NCBI GenBank assembly: GCA_018817365.1 | Contig: JAHISY010000118.1 | Span: 1 to 11,970 of the forward strand | Length of the DNA stretch: 11,970 nucleotides | Source of the DNA: Patescibacteria group bacterium | GTDB lineage: Bacteria > Patescibacteriota > Gracilibacteria > JAHISY01 | Direction of reading: 5' to 3' | Shown here: piece after piece, positions 1 through 6,551 of the stretch | Position numbering within the stretch: position 1 is the stretch's first letter | How the letters are laid out: each line of letters starts with the position of its first letter | Made by a program: the position numbers and the translations under genes | Notes under the pieces: model-generated | Database searches by the model: none | What the model was told of the DNA's origin: nothing | Seen by the model: only the letters and a program-made list of their open reading frames with translations

Positions 1-28
1 CATAAAATAATCAACAAAAATTTGTCAA
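1..28 (-). promoter_or_regulatory. Possible sigma70-type promoter reading off the left edge
   Basis: On the minus strand a perfect TTGACA (-35 consensus) lies at 28 to 23. After an 18-nt AT-rich spacer the sequence runs into TATG at 4 to 1, where the window ends, so the -10 hexamer is only partly visible. The TATG could instead contain the ATG of a gene lying left of the window. No other promoter in this window has a recognisable -35 box, so this site differs from the rest. The downstream gene cannot be seen. Confidence 0.35.
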
Positions 29-92
29 GTGCGAGAATCCCGCTTCCCGCTCGGCGAAAATCAGATTTTGCACCGAAAAGTCATTTTATGTT

Positions 93-142
93 TGTTAGGT
101 GTTACGGCGTAAATGCGCCTTAAATACTAACATTTGAGGAGG
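93..142 (+). other. Imperfect hairpin followed by an orphan AGGAGG
   Basis: Positions 93-132 form a stem of 17-nt arms and a 6-nt loop. The outer block TGTTAG/CTAACA and inner blocks TTA/TAA and GGCG/CGCC pair, giving 13 of 17 pairs. Four nucleotides later is GAGGAGG (136-142), the only strong Shine-Dalgarno-like sequence I see in the window, yet no ATG, GTG or TTG at a usual distance opens a convincing frame. The rest of 1-232 holds only ORFs of a dozen or fewer codons from ATG and the purN promoter. It could be a structured leader, a small RNA or a decayed element. I do not recognise a riboswitch class. Confidence 0.35.
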
Positions 143-215
143 AACTGTAATATTTCTATTGCGAAGCGGTACAGAAGCCAAATTCTCTCACTTTTTCCAC
201 TTCAACTGCTTTTTC

Positions 216-223
216 GCTAAAAT
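216..223 (+). promoter_or_regulatory. -10 box of purN, leaderless geometry
   Basis: GCTAAAAT has its TAAAAT hexamer at 218-223. Nine nucleotides separate it from the TTG start codon at 233, so transcription would begin at or within about 3 nt of the start. There is no SD in between and no good -35 at the usual distance. The TAA inside this box is also the in-frame stop just upstream of purN, so the gene cannot start earlier. Confidence 0.5.
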
Positions 224-232
224 TCCCCTACT

Positions 233-835
233 TTGCCTCCCAAAAAACCTTTTCGCGTCGTCGTTCTCGCTTCGACAAACGGCACCGATTTCAGCGCGAT
301 GTTGGAAGAGAAACGAGACGGAAAATTGAAAGATGTGGAATTCGTAGGACTTGTCGCGAACAAAAATTGCGGAGCGGCAGAGCGAGCGGCGGCAGCAGGA
401 GTACCGGTTTTTTTAATTGATGGAAAAGCGGAAAATTTCCACGAGGAGCTGTTCGAAACAGTGAAACTGCTTGAACCAGATTTAATTTGCCTCGTTGGCT
501 GGATGAGGTTTTTGCGAGCGAATTTTTGCGCGGAATTTGAAAATAAAATTTTGAACGTGCACCCTTCCCTGCTGCCAAAATTCGCTGGCAAAATGGATGG
601 CAGTGTCCACGAAGATGTCCTCGCGGCGGGTGAGAAAAATAGCGGAATGACGATTCATCTCGCGACAGCGGATATCGATGCGGGGGAAATTATTTGCCAA
701 AAAGAGTGCGATGTCGCCGAAGATGAAACCGTCGAGAGTTTGCGGGAAAAAGTACAGACGCTTGAAAAAAAATGGTATCCCGAAGTAGTTCGCTGGTTTC
801 GAGATGAGAAGATCTTTTTAAATGAAAAATTATAA
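233..835 (+). CDS. purN: PurN-like phosphoribosylglycinamide formyltransferase
   Basis: Member of the 10-formyltetrahydrofolate-dependent formyltransferase fold, most like PurN, the cytosolic enzyme that formylates GAR in purine synthesis. The 200 residues match the family's usual length. The signature is clear: the motif NVHPSLLPKF gives catalytic N108 and H110, and the later DIDAG gives D149, the expected Asn/His/Asp triad. The N-terminal Rossmann strand reads FRVVVLAS. Its phosphate loop, STNGTDF, departs from the usual GNGSN of PurN, so the substrate is less certain than the fold. The start is TTG: a stop lies 15 nt upstream in frame and the next ATG (residue 23) would remove the first conserved strand. 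No other purine gene is in the window. The gene ends inside an inverted repeat shared with convergent recG. Another formyltransferase of this superfamily is the main alternative. Confidence 0.8.
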   Translation: MPPKKPFRVVVLASTNGTDFSAMLEEKRDGKLKDVEFVGLVANKNCGAAERAAAAGVPVFLIDGKAENFHEELFETVKLLEPDLICLVGWMRFLRANFCAEFENKILNVHPSLLPKFAGKMDGSVHEDVLAAGEKNSGMTIHLATADIDAGEIICQKECDVAEDETVESLREKVQTLEKKWYPEVVRWFRDEKIFLNEKL

Positions 836-886
836 ATTATTAATTATGAATTCTTTTATCATTCATCATTTTTCATTCATAATTTC
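821..886. repeat. Heptad-patterned inverted repeat between convergent purN and recG; likely bidirectional terminator
   Basis: From 824 the sequence falls into nine consecutive 7-mers that all begin with T: GAAAAAT is followed by TATAAAT, TATTAAT and TATGAAT, then the pattern flips to TCTTTTA, TCATTCA, TCATTTT, TCATTCA and TAATTTC (the first unit, GAAAAAT, is the exception). AATGAAAAAT at 821-830 is exactly complementary to 868-877, and AATTATGAAT at 842-851 to 875-884, so alternative hairpins are possible. The element supplies the last codons of both genes: purN ends NEKL and recG ends MNEK. A role as a terminator for both transcripts is inference from position and structure. Confidence 0.55.
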
Positions 887-2971
887 TACTCTCTCCAACC
901 TCTCTAAAATTTGAGGGTGGTTTTCAAGAGTCGGATCATTGTCGAGAATTTTCTCCGCCGCGGCGCGGGATTTTTTGATCAACTCGTGATCGGTTAATTT
1001 CGCCACTTTCAAATCGGGAATCCCCGACTGCCGAACTCCGAAAACTTCTCCCGGTCCTCGTAATTTCAAATCCATTTTTGCCAGCTCAAAACCGGACGAA
1101 ATATTTTCCATCGCGTGCAACCGCGTGCGGACTTCTTCTGATTCGGATTCGGAAAAAAGAAAACAGTAACTTTGCGCCTCGCCGCGACCGACCCTCCCGC
1201 GCAGTTGGTGGAGCTGCGCAAGTCCGAATCTTTCGGCGGCTTCGATTAGCATGATTGTCGCGTTTGGAATGTCAATGCCAACTTCAATCACCGTGGTGGC
1301 AACTAGAATTTGAGTCTCCCCCGCCGCGAAAGCCGCCATTGCCGCGTCTTTTTCTTTCGGACGAAGTTTGCCGTGCAGCAGTCCGAGTTTCAGATTAGGA
1401 AAAACTTCCTCTGACAACCTTTTGAATTCTTTTTTGGCAGACTTCACTTCGAGAACTTCCGACTCCTCGACGAGCGGGCAGACGACGAAAACCTGCCGAC
1501 CTTTTTGGACTTCCGATTCAATCCAGCGGTACGCCTCCTCCCTCTTTTTCGGCGGAATAATTCGAGTGATCGCGGGCTTCCGCCCGGGAGGCAATTCGTC
1601 AATGATGGAAACATCCTGATCGCCGAAAATCGTGAGCGCGAGCGTCCGCGGAATCGGCGTGGCGGTGAGCGAGAGGATGTGCGGCGTGGAATTTTTTTTG
1701 ATGAGAATCCGCTGCTCGACGCCGAAGCGGTGCTGCTCGTCGATCACCGCGAGCGCGAGGTTATGAAATTCAACGCGCGATTCGAGCAGCGCGTGCGTGC
1801 CGACGACGAGATCGAGTTCGCCGGATTTTAATTTCGCGGAGATTTCCCGCTTCTTTTTGGCGGGGGTCGAACCAGTCAGCAGCTCCCCGCGGACACCGAG
1901 GGGGTGAAGAATTTTGAGAAAATTGCGGAAGTGCTGCGCCGCGAGGATTTCGGTCGGCGCCAGTAGAGCCGCTTGGCAAGCGGCTTGGGATGTTTGGTGA
2001 ATGGCTTGGGAGGTTTGGCAAGCGGCTTGGGAGGTTTGGCAAGCGGCTTTTGCAGTGAGAAAAATCGCGAGCGCCGCAACGACAGTTTTGCCAGAACCGA
2101 CATCTCCTTCCAAAAGTCGATTCATTGGTAAATCTTTTTTTAAATCAGCGAGAATTTCGGCGGAAGAAATTTTTTGCGCGCGCGTAAATTTGAAAGGAAT
2201 CTTCGCAGCGAATTCTGCCAGCAACTCCGGCGAATGCGGAATTTTTTTGCCCGAACCGGCAGCCCCTCGCCGCCAATCAAGTTTGCGAAGCAGCCCGCCG
2301 AGCTGTAGAAAAAAGAGCTCTTCGAACGCGAGCGACTCCCTCGCACGCTCCAATTTTTCGAATGATTCAGGAAAATGAATTTGGCGAATCGCCTCACCGA
2401 GCGGTAGCAATTTTTCACGCGCGACAATTTCGAATGGCAGCGGCTGCGGCAATTTTTTGGCGAATGGGAGAAGCGGATAAATTTTTTCGCGCAACCACTT
2501 CGAGGAAATTAATTTCCCATGCGAGCGATAAATCGGAATAATCCGACCGGCGTGCAGCATCTCGTCGGAAATTTTTTCGAAACTCCCACCGACGAGAGAA
2601 TGTTTGCCACTTCGCGAAATCTGAATCTTGCCGGAAATCGCAATCTCGTCGTCGTTGCGGAGAATGCGGGTAATGAAAGTTTGATTGAACCAAATAAGTT
2701 CGAGCTCGCCCTCGTCTGAAACGAGTTTTGCTGTGACGAGAGTTTTTCCACGCGGAGTGCGAAACACGCGCAGTTTTTGAATTTTGCCGACAACCGTGTT
2801 CGTTTCATTCGGAATTACCTCGCTAATTTTGCAAAGCTGTGAAAAATCAGAGTGCGTTCGCGGAAAATAATTCAGCAAGTCTCCCACCGTCCGAATCCCG
2901 ATTTCAGTCAAACTTTTTAGGTGGCGCGGAGTCGTGGCGAGAATTTCGGAAAGAGGAGTGTGCGGATCCAT
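866..2971 (-). CDS. recG: ATP-dependent DNA helicase RecG
   Basis: RecG is the superfamily 2 fork-reversal helicase used in recombination and restart of stalled forks. At 701 residues it is near the usual size (about 690). The N-terminal wedge/OB region spans roughly residues 50-150. The helicase core follows: Walker A GDVGSGKT (289-296, Lys295), motif Ia LLAPTEILA, DEQH box (411-414), SLTATPIPRTLAL (motif III), and the RecG-specific tail ERFGLAQLHQLRGRVGRG (motifs V-VI). Between motifs I and Ia is an extra stretch of about 21 residues made of heptapeptides (AACQTSQ, AACQTSQ, AIHQTSQ), absent from normal RecG and encoded by 21-bp DNA repeats. The ATG start follows a TAAAAT box by 7 nt with no SD. 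The gene is divergent from aroA (92-bp gap) and convergent with purN. Assignment is firm; the effect of the insert on activity is unknown. Confidence 0.97.
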   Translation of the reverse strand: MDPHTPLSEILATTPRHLKSLTEIGIRTVGDLLNYFPRTHSDFSQLCKISEVIPNETNTVVGKIQKLRVFRTPRGKTLVTAKLVSDEGELELIWFNQTFITRILRNDDEIAISGKIQISRSGKHSLVGGSFEKISDEMLHAGRIIPIYRSHGKLISSKWLREKIYPLLPFAKKLPQPLPFEIVAREKLLPLGEAIRQIHFPESFEKLERARESLAFEELFFLQLGGLLRKLDWRRGAAGSGKKIPHSPELLAEFAAKIPFKFTRAQKISSAEILADLKKDLPMNRLLEGDVGSGKTVVAALAIFLTAKAACQTSQAACQTSQAIHQTSQAACQAALLAPTEILAAQHFRNFLKILHPLGVRGELLTGSTPAKKKREISAKLKSGELDLVVGTHALLESRVEFHNLALAVIDEQHRFGVEQRILIKKNSTPHILSLTATPIPRTLALTIFGDQDVSIIDELPPGRKPAITRIIPPKKREEAYRWIESEVQKGRQVFVVCPLVEESEVLEVKSAKKEFKRLSEEVFPNLKLGLLHGKLRPKEKDAAMAAFAAGETQILVATTVIEVGIDIPNATIMLIEAAERFGLAQLHQLRGRVGRGEAQSYCFLFSESESEEVRTRLHAMENISSGFELAKMDLKLRGPGEVFGVRQSGIPDLKVAKLTDHELIKKSRAAAEKILDNDPTLENHPQILERLERVEIMNEK
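1967..2052 (-). repeat. 21-bp in-frame tandem repeat inside recG
   Basis: Three 21-bp units lie at 1975-1995, 1996-2016 and 2017-2037, with a 15-bp partial fourth at 2038-2052. The middle unit differs at several positions and the other two at one. Each unit itself splits into 7-mers (for example GGCAAGC, GGCTTGG, GAGGTTT). The array overlaps a near-perfect palindrome at 1967-1985: AGCCGCTTG, one base, CAAGCGGCT. On the coding strand each unit adds seven residues, so the RecG frame is kept. It sits in the loop between helicase motifs I and Ia. Confidence 0.9.
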
Positions 2972-2978
2972 CGTGTTG

Positions 2979-2984
2979 ATTTTA
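2979..2984 (-). promoter_or_regulatory. -10 box of recG, leaderless geometry
   Basis: TAAAAT on the minus strand (2984 to 2979), preceded by TTG, stands 7 nt from the recG ATG. No SD and no clear -35 are seen. The position would place transcription start on or next to the A of the start codon. Confidence 0.5.
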
Positions 2985-3048
2985 CAAAAAATGCGAGCGG
3001 CGTGACGGAAGCCTTATCTTCCGGTTGAAATTTTACGGCTAGAAATTT

Positions 3049-3057
3049 TGTTAAAAT
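3049..3057 (+). promoter_or_regulatory. Extended -10 box of aroA, leaderless geometry
   Basis: TGTTAAAAT is an extended -10 (TGnTAAAAT) with the hexamer at 3052-3057, exactly 6 nt from the GTG start at 3064. A TTGAAA at 3025-3030 is 21 nt upstream of the hexamer, too far for a normal -35. Together with the recG box it makes the 92-bp intergenic region a pair of divergent promoters. Confidence 0.55.
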
Positions 3058-3063
3058 TCGACC

Positions 3064-4347
3064 GTGATTGAAATCATTCCTCCCATCGCGAAATTAAGCG
3101 GAAGCGTGAAGCTGCCCGGCTCGAAATCCATCACGAACCGCGCGCTCCTCCTCGCCGCACTCGCGGACGGCGAGAGCCGAATTTCGGGTGCGCTGAAATC
3201 GGACGACACGAAATTCATGGCTGCCGCGCTCCGAAAATTGGGAATCAAAATCGATGAGCCGGACGACACGACTTTTGTCGTTTTTGGCAGAAATGGAAAA
3301 TTGACGGAATCAAGCGAGCCGCTTTTCTTGGGAAATGCCGGCACCGCCGTCCGTTTCTTGACCGCCGCAGCGATTCTCGTGAATGGCAAGACAACAATCG
3401 ACGGCGATGCGCGAATGCGCGAGCGACCGATCGGCGACCTAGTCGACGCGCTCCGCCAGCTCGGCGCAAAAATCGAATATTTAAAAAAAGAAGGTTGCCC
3501 GCCGCTCCGAATTATTTCAGATGGGAAACCGAAAACAGCCGAAGAAATAAAAGTTCGACGAGATACTTCGAGCCAATTTTTTTCGGCAATTTTGATGATT
3601 TGGCCATTCACAAATTTAAAAACTATTGTTGGTCTAAAAGCATCCGAAGAAAAAAATTTAGTTTCACCTGGGTATGTTTTTATTACTGCAAAAGTAATGG
3701 GTGCATTCGGAATAAACACTGAACACGAACCCGGTGAAAATATTTTCACAGTTCACAATAAAAAATATTCTGCTCAAAATTTTGAAGTCGAAGCCGATGC
3801 TTCATCGGCAACTTATTTTTTGGCGGGCGAAAAACTTTTGAATCAAAAAATTGAAATTCCAAATCTCCCAGATCGGTGGGAACAAAATCAAAACTCGAGT
3901 CAGCCCGACACGCAAAGTTTTGGAATCATTCAGCAATTCCCAAATTTACCAAAAGAAATTAATGGAATTGGTTTTCCCGACGCGATCCCGACTCTCACCG
4001 TCCTCGCCGCTTTTTCGGGACGCGAGATCCATTTTTCGGGAATTGCGAATTTGCGGGTGAAAGAGTGCGATCGAATTCACGCGCTCACTAAAAATTTAAA
4101 TAAAATTAAATCCGGACTCGCAGAGGAAGTTGGTGATGATTTAATCATTTTCGGCGATACCAATCTCGCACGAACCGGAAATCCCGCCGAAATCGAAACT
4201 TTCGATGACCACCGCATCGCGATGAGTTTCTTCCTCGCGGGTTTGAAAATTCCGGGAATCAAAATCGACAATCCCGATTGTGTCGCGAAAAGTTTTCCGA
4301 ATTTTTGGAAAGTTTGGGAAAGTCTCGGCGTGAAATTTTTGAAATGA
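3064..4347 (+). CDS. aroA: 3-phosphoshikimate 1-carboxyvinyltransferase (EPSP synthase)
   Basis: AroA transfers the enolpyruvyl group of PEP to shikimate 3-phosphate, the sixth step of the shikimate pathway, in the cytosol. The 427 residues match the family. Visible signatures are LPGSKSITNRALL near the N-terminus (substrate-binding Lys, Ser and Arg), LGNAGTAVRFL (PEP loop), DGDARMRERPIGDL, SSQFF, ADASSATYFLA, the catalytic Asp in FPDAIPTL, NLRVKECDRI (Glu and Arg) and DDHRIAMSF. The start is GTG, 6 nt after an extended -10 box. aroK follows after 53 bp with its own promoter-like box. Base composition changes sharply inside the gene: by hand count GC is about 68% at 3121-3180 but about 28% at 3601-3660, then it rises again after about 3960. 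Function is secure. Confidence 0.97.
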   Translation: MIEIIPPIAKLSGSVKLPGSKSITNRALLLAALADGESRISGALKSDDTKFMAAALRKLGIKIDEPDDTTFVVFGRNGKLTESSEPLFLGNAGTAVRFLTAAAILVNGKTTIDGDARMRERPIGDLVDALRQLGAKIEYLKKEGCPPLRIISDGKPKTAEEIKVRRDTSSQFFSAILMIWPFTNLKTIVGLKASEEKNLVSPGYVFITAKVMGAFGINTEHEPGENIFTVHNKKYSAQNFEVEADASSATYFLAGEKLLNQKIEIPNLPDRWEQNQNSSQPDTQSFGIIQQFPNLPKEINGIGFPDAIPTLTVLAAFSGREIHFSGIANLRVKECDRIHALTKNLNKIKSGLAEEVGDDLIIFGDTNLARTGNPAEIETFDDHRIAMSFFLAGLKIPGIKIDNPDCVAKSFPNFWKVWESLGVKFLK

Positions 4348-4367
4348 AAAATTTGAACTTGTTTTAA

Positions 4368-4381
4368 TCCGCCGCGGCGGA
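4368..4381. repeat. GC-rich perfect palindrome between aroA and aroK
   Basis: TCCGCCGCGGCGGA is a perfect 14-bp palindrome in otherwise AT-rich spacer DNA. It lies 7 nt upstream of the aroK -10 hexamer, between where -35 and -10 contacts would fall, so it could be an operator. A tight hairpin is also possible, but it is not followed by a T run, so it is not a standard terminator. Confidence 0.5.
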
Positions 4382-4388
4382 CGAAATT

Positions 4389-4394
4389 TAAAAT
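4389..4394 (+). promoter_or_regulatory. -10 box of aroK, leaderless geometry
   Basis: TAAAAT is followed by 6 nt (TTTTAA) and then the aroK ATG at 4401. The spacing is identical to aroA and priA. No SD is present. AroK may also be read from the aroA transcript, since only 53 bp separate the genes. Confidence 0.45.
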
Positions 4395-4400
4395 TTTTAA

Positions 4401-4973
4401 ATGAATGCTCCTTCTAAAAATATTGTGCTGATTGGAATGCGGGGCAGCGGAAAATCCGCGATTGGCTGCGCGCTCGCGAAATTTCTGGACTTCGAATTCA
4501 TGGATGTTGACCGCGAACTCGAAAAAACAGAGGGAATGAAGATTTCAGAAATTGTGGAAAAACACGGCTGGCGACACTTCCGCGATCTCGAAACGAAGTA
4601 TGTGAAAAAAGCGGCAGCGAAAAATCAGACAGTAATCGCGACTGGCGGCGGCGTGATTTTGCGGAGAGAGAACATCGCGAATTTAAAAAAAGGTGGAATT
4701 GTCGTCTTCATCCACGCTCCGCTCGACCGCCTCGCGCGAAGAGTTTCGAGAAATAAAAACCGCCCGAGCCTCACCGGAAAATCTCCTCACGAAGAATTGG
4801 AGGAAGTGTGGCAACAGCGGGAAAAAATTTATCGGGAAGCGGCGAATATCGAAGTTTTTTTTGATTTTGAAACGAAAAACAAAGAAGCTGATTTGCTGCG
4901 GAAATCAAAAATGATTTTGAAAGCCGTCGAATCAACTCCGCGCCTAAGCGTGGAGTTTTTCGCGAAAACTTAA
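4401..4973 (+). CDS. aroK: Shikimate kinase
   Basis: AroK phosphorylates shikimate with ATP to give the precursor used by AroA, which is encoded just upstream. The 190 residues are slightly longer than the usual 165-180. Motifs in order: P-loop GMRGSGKS (12-19, Lys18), the Mg/shikimate-binding DVD (35-37), Arg61 in WRHFRDLE, the GGG shikimate loop (82-84) and the lid-region RPSL (121-124). The last residues (STPRLSVEFF) are encoded by an intrinsic-terminator-like hairpin, which may explain the C-terminal extension. The stop TAA shares the sequence TTAA with the stop of convergent murB, a 4-bp overlap. Function is firm. Confidence 0.96.
   Translation: MNAPSKNIVLIGMRGSGKSAIGCALAKFLDFEFMDVDRELEKTEGMKISEIVEKHGWRHFRDLETKYVKKAAAKNQTVIATGGGVILRRENIANLKKGGIVVFIHAPLDRLARRVSRNKNRPSLTGKSPHEELEEVWQQREKIYREAANIEVFFDFETKNKEADLLRKSKMILKAVESTPRLSVEFFAKT
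4934..4960 (+). terminator. Intrinsic terminator embedded in the aroK 3' coding end
   Basis: AACTCCGCGC pairs over 10 bp (one G-T wobble, at 40/51) with GCGTGGAGTT around a CTAA tetraloop (stem arms 4934-4943 and 4948-4957). The run of five T at 4956-4960 closes it. The structure is a textbook factor-independent terminator but lies 11 nt before the aroK stop codon, inside the reading frame. It would separate the aroA-aroK transcript from convergent murB. Confidence 0.65.
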
Positions 4974-5815
4974 TCGACGACAACCACCTCCCGCTCAAGC
5001 CGGATGCCGGACTGCGCGAAAACTTTTTCCGCCACCACTTTTTCGAGCGCGAGAAAATCAGAAGCTGCCGCGCCGTCGGCATTTTCAAAAAAATTGGCAT
5101 GACGATCGGAGACGCGCGCGCCGCCAATCTGCAAATCGCGACATCCAGCAGCAGCAATCAATTTCCACGCTTGTTTGCCTTCGGGGTTCTTGAACCAGCT
5201 ACCCGCAGTTTTTGCGAAAGGATGTTTCGCGAATTTTTCACGCGCAAGTTCCGCAACTTTTTGCTGCAAATCCTCCTCCGTTTTTTCGAGCGTGAATTCG
5301 GCTTCCACCAAAAAACTTTTCGCGTCTTGGAGCGAGGACTGCCGATAATTGAATTCCAAATCCTCGCGAGAAAGGGTGACTGTTTCTCCGTCCGCGTTTA
5401 AAACACGGATGCGAAGAATTTTGTCGCCGATTCCATTCGCGTTGCCGATGACCGCACCCCCGACCGTGCCCGGAATCCCCGCAAAGTTTTCCAAATTTTT
5501 CAAACCCCTCCGCGCACACTCCGCCACGATCACCGCGAGCGGAACACCGCTTCCCGCTCGCACGAGATTTTTTTTGAATTCCACCCCTCCGATTTCATTT
5601 CTGATGACAAGCCCGCGAAATCCCGCATCGGAAAAAAGAAGATTGCTCCCCCCGCCAAAAATAAAAATCGGCAGAAAATTCTTGCCGGCAAATTCCAAAG
5701 CCGCTTTCAAATCATTTTCCGATTTTGCCCGCGCAAAAAAATCCGCGACTCCGCCAACCTGCAAAGTCGTGAACTTGGCAAGCGAAATATTTTTCTCAAT
5801 TTCCACTCTCGTCAA
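4970..5815 (-). CDS. murB: UDP-N-acetylenolpyruvoylglucosamine reductase (MurB)
   Basis: MurB is the FAD enzyme that reduces UDP-GlcNAc-enolpyruvate to UDP-MurNAc with NADPH, an early cytosolic step of peptidoglycan synthesis. At 281 residues it fits the shorter MurB class. Seen in order: TTLQVGG near residue 16, the FAD-binding FGGGSNLLFSD (53-63), FAGIPGTVGGAV (111-122), NYRQS (Arg158), AGSWFKNP with the proton-donor Ser206, GGARVSDRHANF, and the C-terminal LEREV with the catalytic Glu276. The start is probably the TTG at 5815, or GTG three codons later. Both lie within the end of the upstream PRC-barrel gene (20-bp overlap with TTG), so translation is probably coupled. No separate promoter or SD is seen. 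Confidence 0.96.
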   Translation of the reverse strand: MTRVEIEKNISLAKFTTLQVGGVADFFARAKSENDLKAALEFAGKNFLPIFIFGGGSNLLFSDAGFRGLVIRNEIGGVEFKKNLVRAGSGVPLAVIVAECARRGLKNLENFAGIPGTVGGAVIGNANGIGDKILRIRVLNADGETVTLSREDLEFNYRQSSLQDAKSFLVEAEFTLEKTEEDLQQKVAELAREKFAKHPFAKTAGSWFKNPEGKQAWKLIAAAGCRDLQIGGARVSDRHANFFENADGAAASDFLALEKVVAEKVFAQSGIRLEREVVVVD

Positions 5816-6353
5816 TTTTTAAAGCCGCAGGAGCGAGATTCACAGCTATTTTTTTTTCACGCAACTTTTTCTCGCGCGCGCACACTACGGCATCGCGAAC
5901 TGTAATTTCGTTCGATTTAATCCGCACGATTTGCGAAGAATTGATGAGTTTTTTTTCAGTCGGAATTCCAAGAATTTTTTTCGCCACATCAATTTTCGTG
6001 AGTATCCAGCCGTTTGTTTCGAAACGAAAATCAACGACTGTACCGAGAAACCGCCGTGAAACGGTGAATACGCGATTGCCGAAAATCGGAGTGTCGAGCT
6101 TGATAATTTCGGCAATCCGAATAATCTCGTCTGGTGTCGCGAGCGCGTCCGGATTTTCGACCCAAATCGTGTCCGCAGACACTTTCGAAATATCAGCAAT
6201 CGGCAGCAGCAATTGCTTGTCTCGTCGCGTAAAAATCGCGGAAATCTCGCCATTCGCAGGATTCACCGCGAAATCGCACACCTTCCCGAGCAGACCTTTG
6301 CTCAGCTGGTCGCGAATTGGAATTCCGAGAAATTCACGGAAACTTTTTTGCAT
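5796..6353 (-). CDS. Protein with two PRC-barrel domains
   Basis: 185 residues without signal peptide or membrane segment. Two similar halves resemble PRC-barrel domains: residues about 1-70 (SKGLLGKVCDFAVNPANGEISAI) and about 85-150 (GNRVFTVSRRFLGTVVDFRFE, then WILTKIDV). The typical elements are G-x-V-x-D-F followed by a strand with hydrophobic alternation, and LLLPIADI. PRC barrels occur in RimM and photosynthetic reaction centre H subunits and in small YrrD-like proteins. They usually bind a partner protein or RNA, and no enzymatic role is implied. The Lys-rich tail (CAREKKLREKKIAVN) could contact nucleic acid. The gene overlaps murB downstream and starts with ATG 9 nt after a TAAAAT box. 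The specific role is unknown. Confidence 0.8.
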   Translation of the reverse strand: MQKSFREFLGIPIRDQLSKGLLGKVCDFAVNPANGEISAIFTRRDKQLLLPIADISKVSADTIWVENPDALATPDEIIRIAEIIKLDTPIFGNRVFTVSRRFLGTVVDFRFETNGWILTKIDVAKKILGIPTEKKLINSSQIVRIKSNEITVRDAVVCAREKKLREKKIAVNLAPAALKIDESGN

Positions 6354-6362
6354 CGGAAACCA

Positions 6363-6368
6363 ATTTTA
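6363..6368 (-). promoter_or_regulatory. -10 box of the PRC-barrel/murB pair
   Basis: GCTAAAATT on the minus strand has its TAAAAT hexamer at 6368 to 6363, 9 nt before the ATG at 6353. It has the same core as the purN and priA boxes. It is the only promoter-like site found for the two overlapping genes. Confidence 0.5.
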
Positions 6369-6398
6369 GCGCGAAGTCGGCGATCTTGGAATCAAATT

Positions 6399-6551
6399 TT
6401 ATTTCAAATAAATATCCTCTTTTGGCTCTTGCTTATCCACATTTATCGCGAGTCTAAATATTTTTTTAAGAGTCCGATCGACAAGCTCCCCCCATTCTCC
6501 TGTTCCTTTGTCAGCGCCGCGAGTAATCGGTTCGACTGGAAAATTTTCATT
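6399..6551 (-). CDS. Possible 50-residue protein, function unknown
   Basis: An ATG-started frame of 50 codons runs from 6551 to a TAA at 6399. The protein is charged and soluble, beginning MKIFPVEPITRG, with a central GTGEWGELVDRTLKKIFR and ending DIYLK. I do not recognise it. The frame stays open through AT-rich DNA where stops would be common by chance, and amino acid use looks protein-like. The stop is 45 nt before the PRC-barrel ATG, so it could head that cluster. A TAACTT box lies 17 nt upstream of the ATG. It is short enough to be chance. The rest of the 6354-6654 interval holds only the PRC and priA promoters. Confidence 0.4.
   Translation of the reverse strand, partial: NENFPVEPITRGADKGTGEWGELVDRTLKKIFRLAINVDKQEPKEDIYLK

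Noticed and set aside
1..232. Riboswitch (purine or T-box) before purN
   Set aside because: No conserved purine-riboswitch or T-box core was recognised, and the purN promoter appears to lie downstream of the hairpin.
1975..2052. CRISPR-like array in recG
   Set aside because: The units are contiguous 21-bp tandem copies with no spacers and are translated in frame within RecG.
3051..3749. Minus-strand open frame of 232 codons opposite aroA
   Set aside because: Every AroA signature is on the plus strand. The frame arises from codon bias and starts in the middle of aroA.
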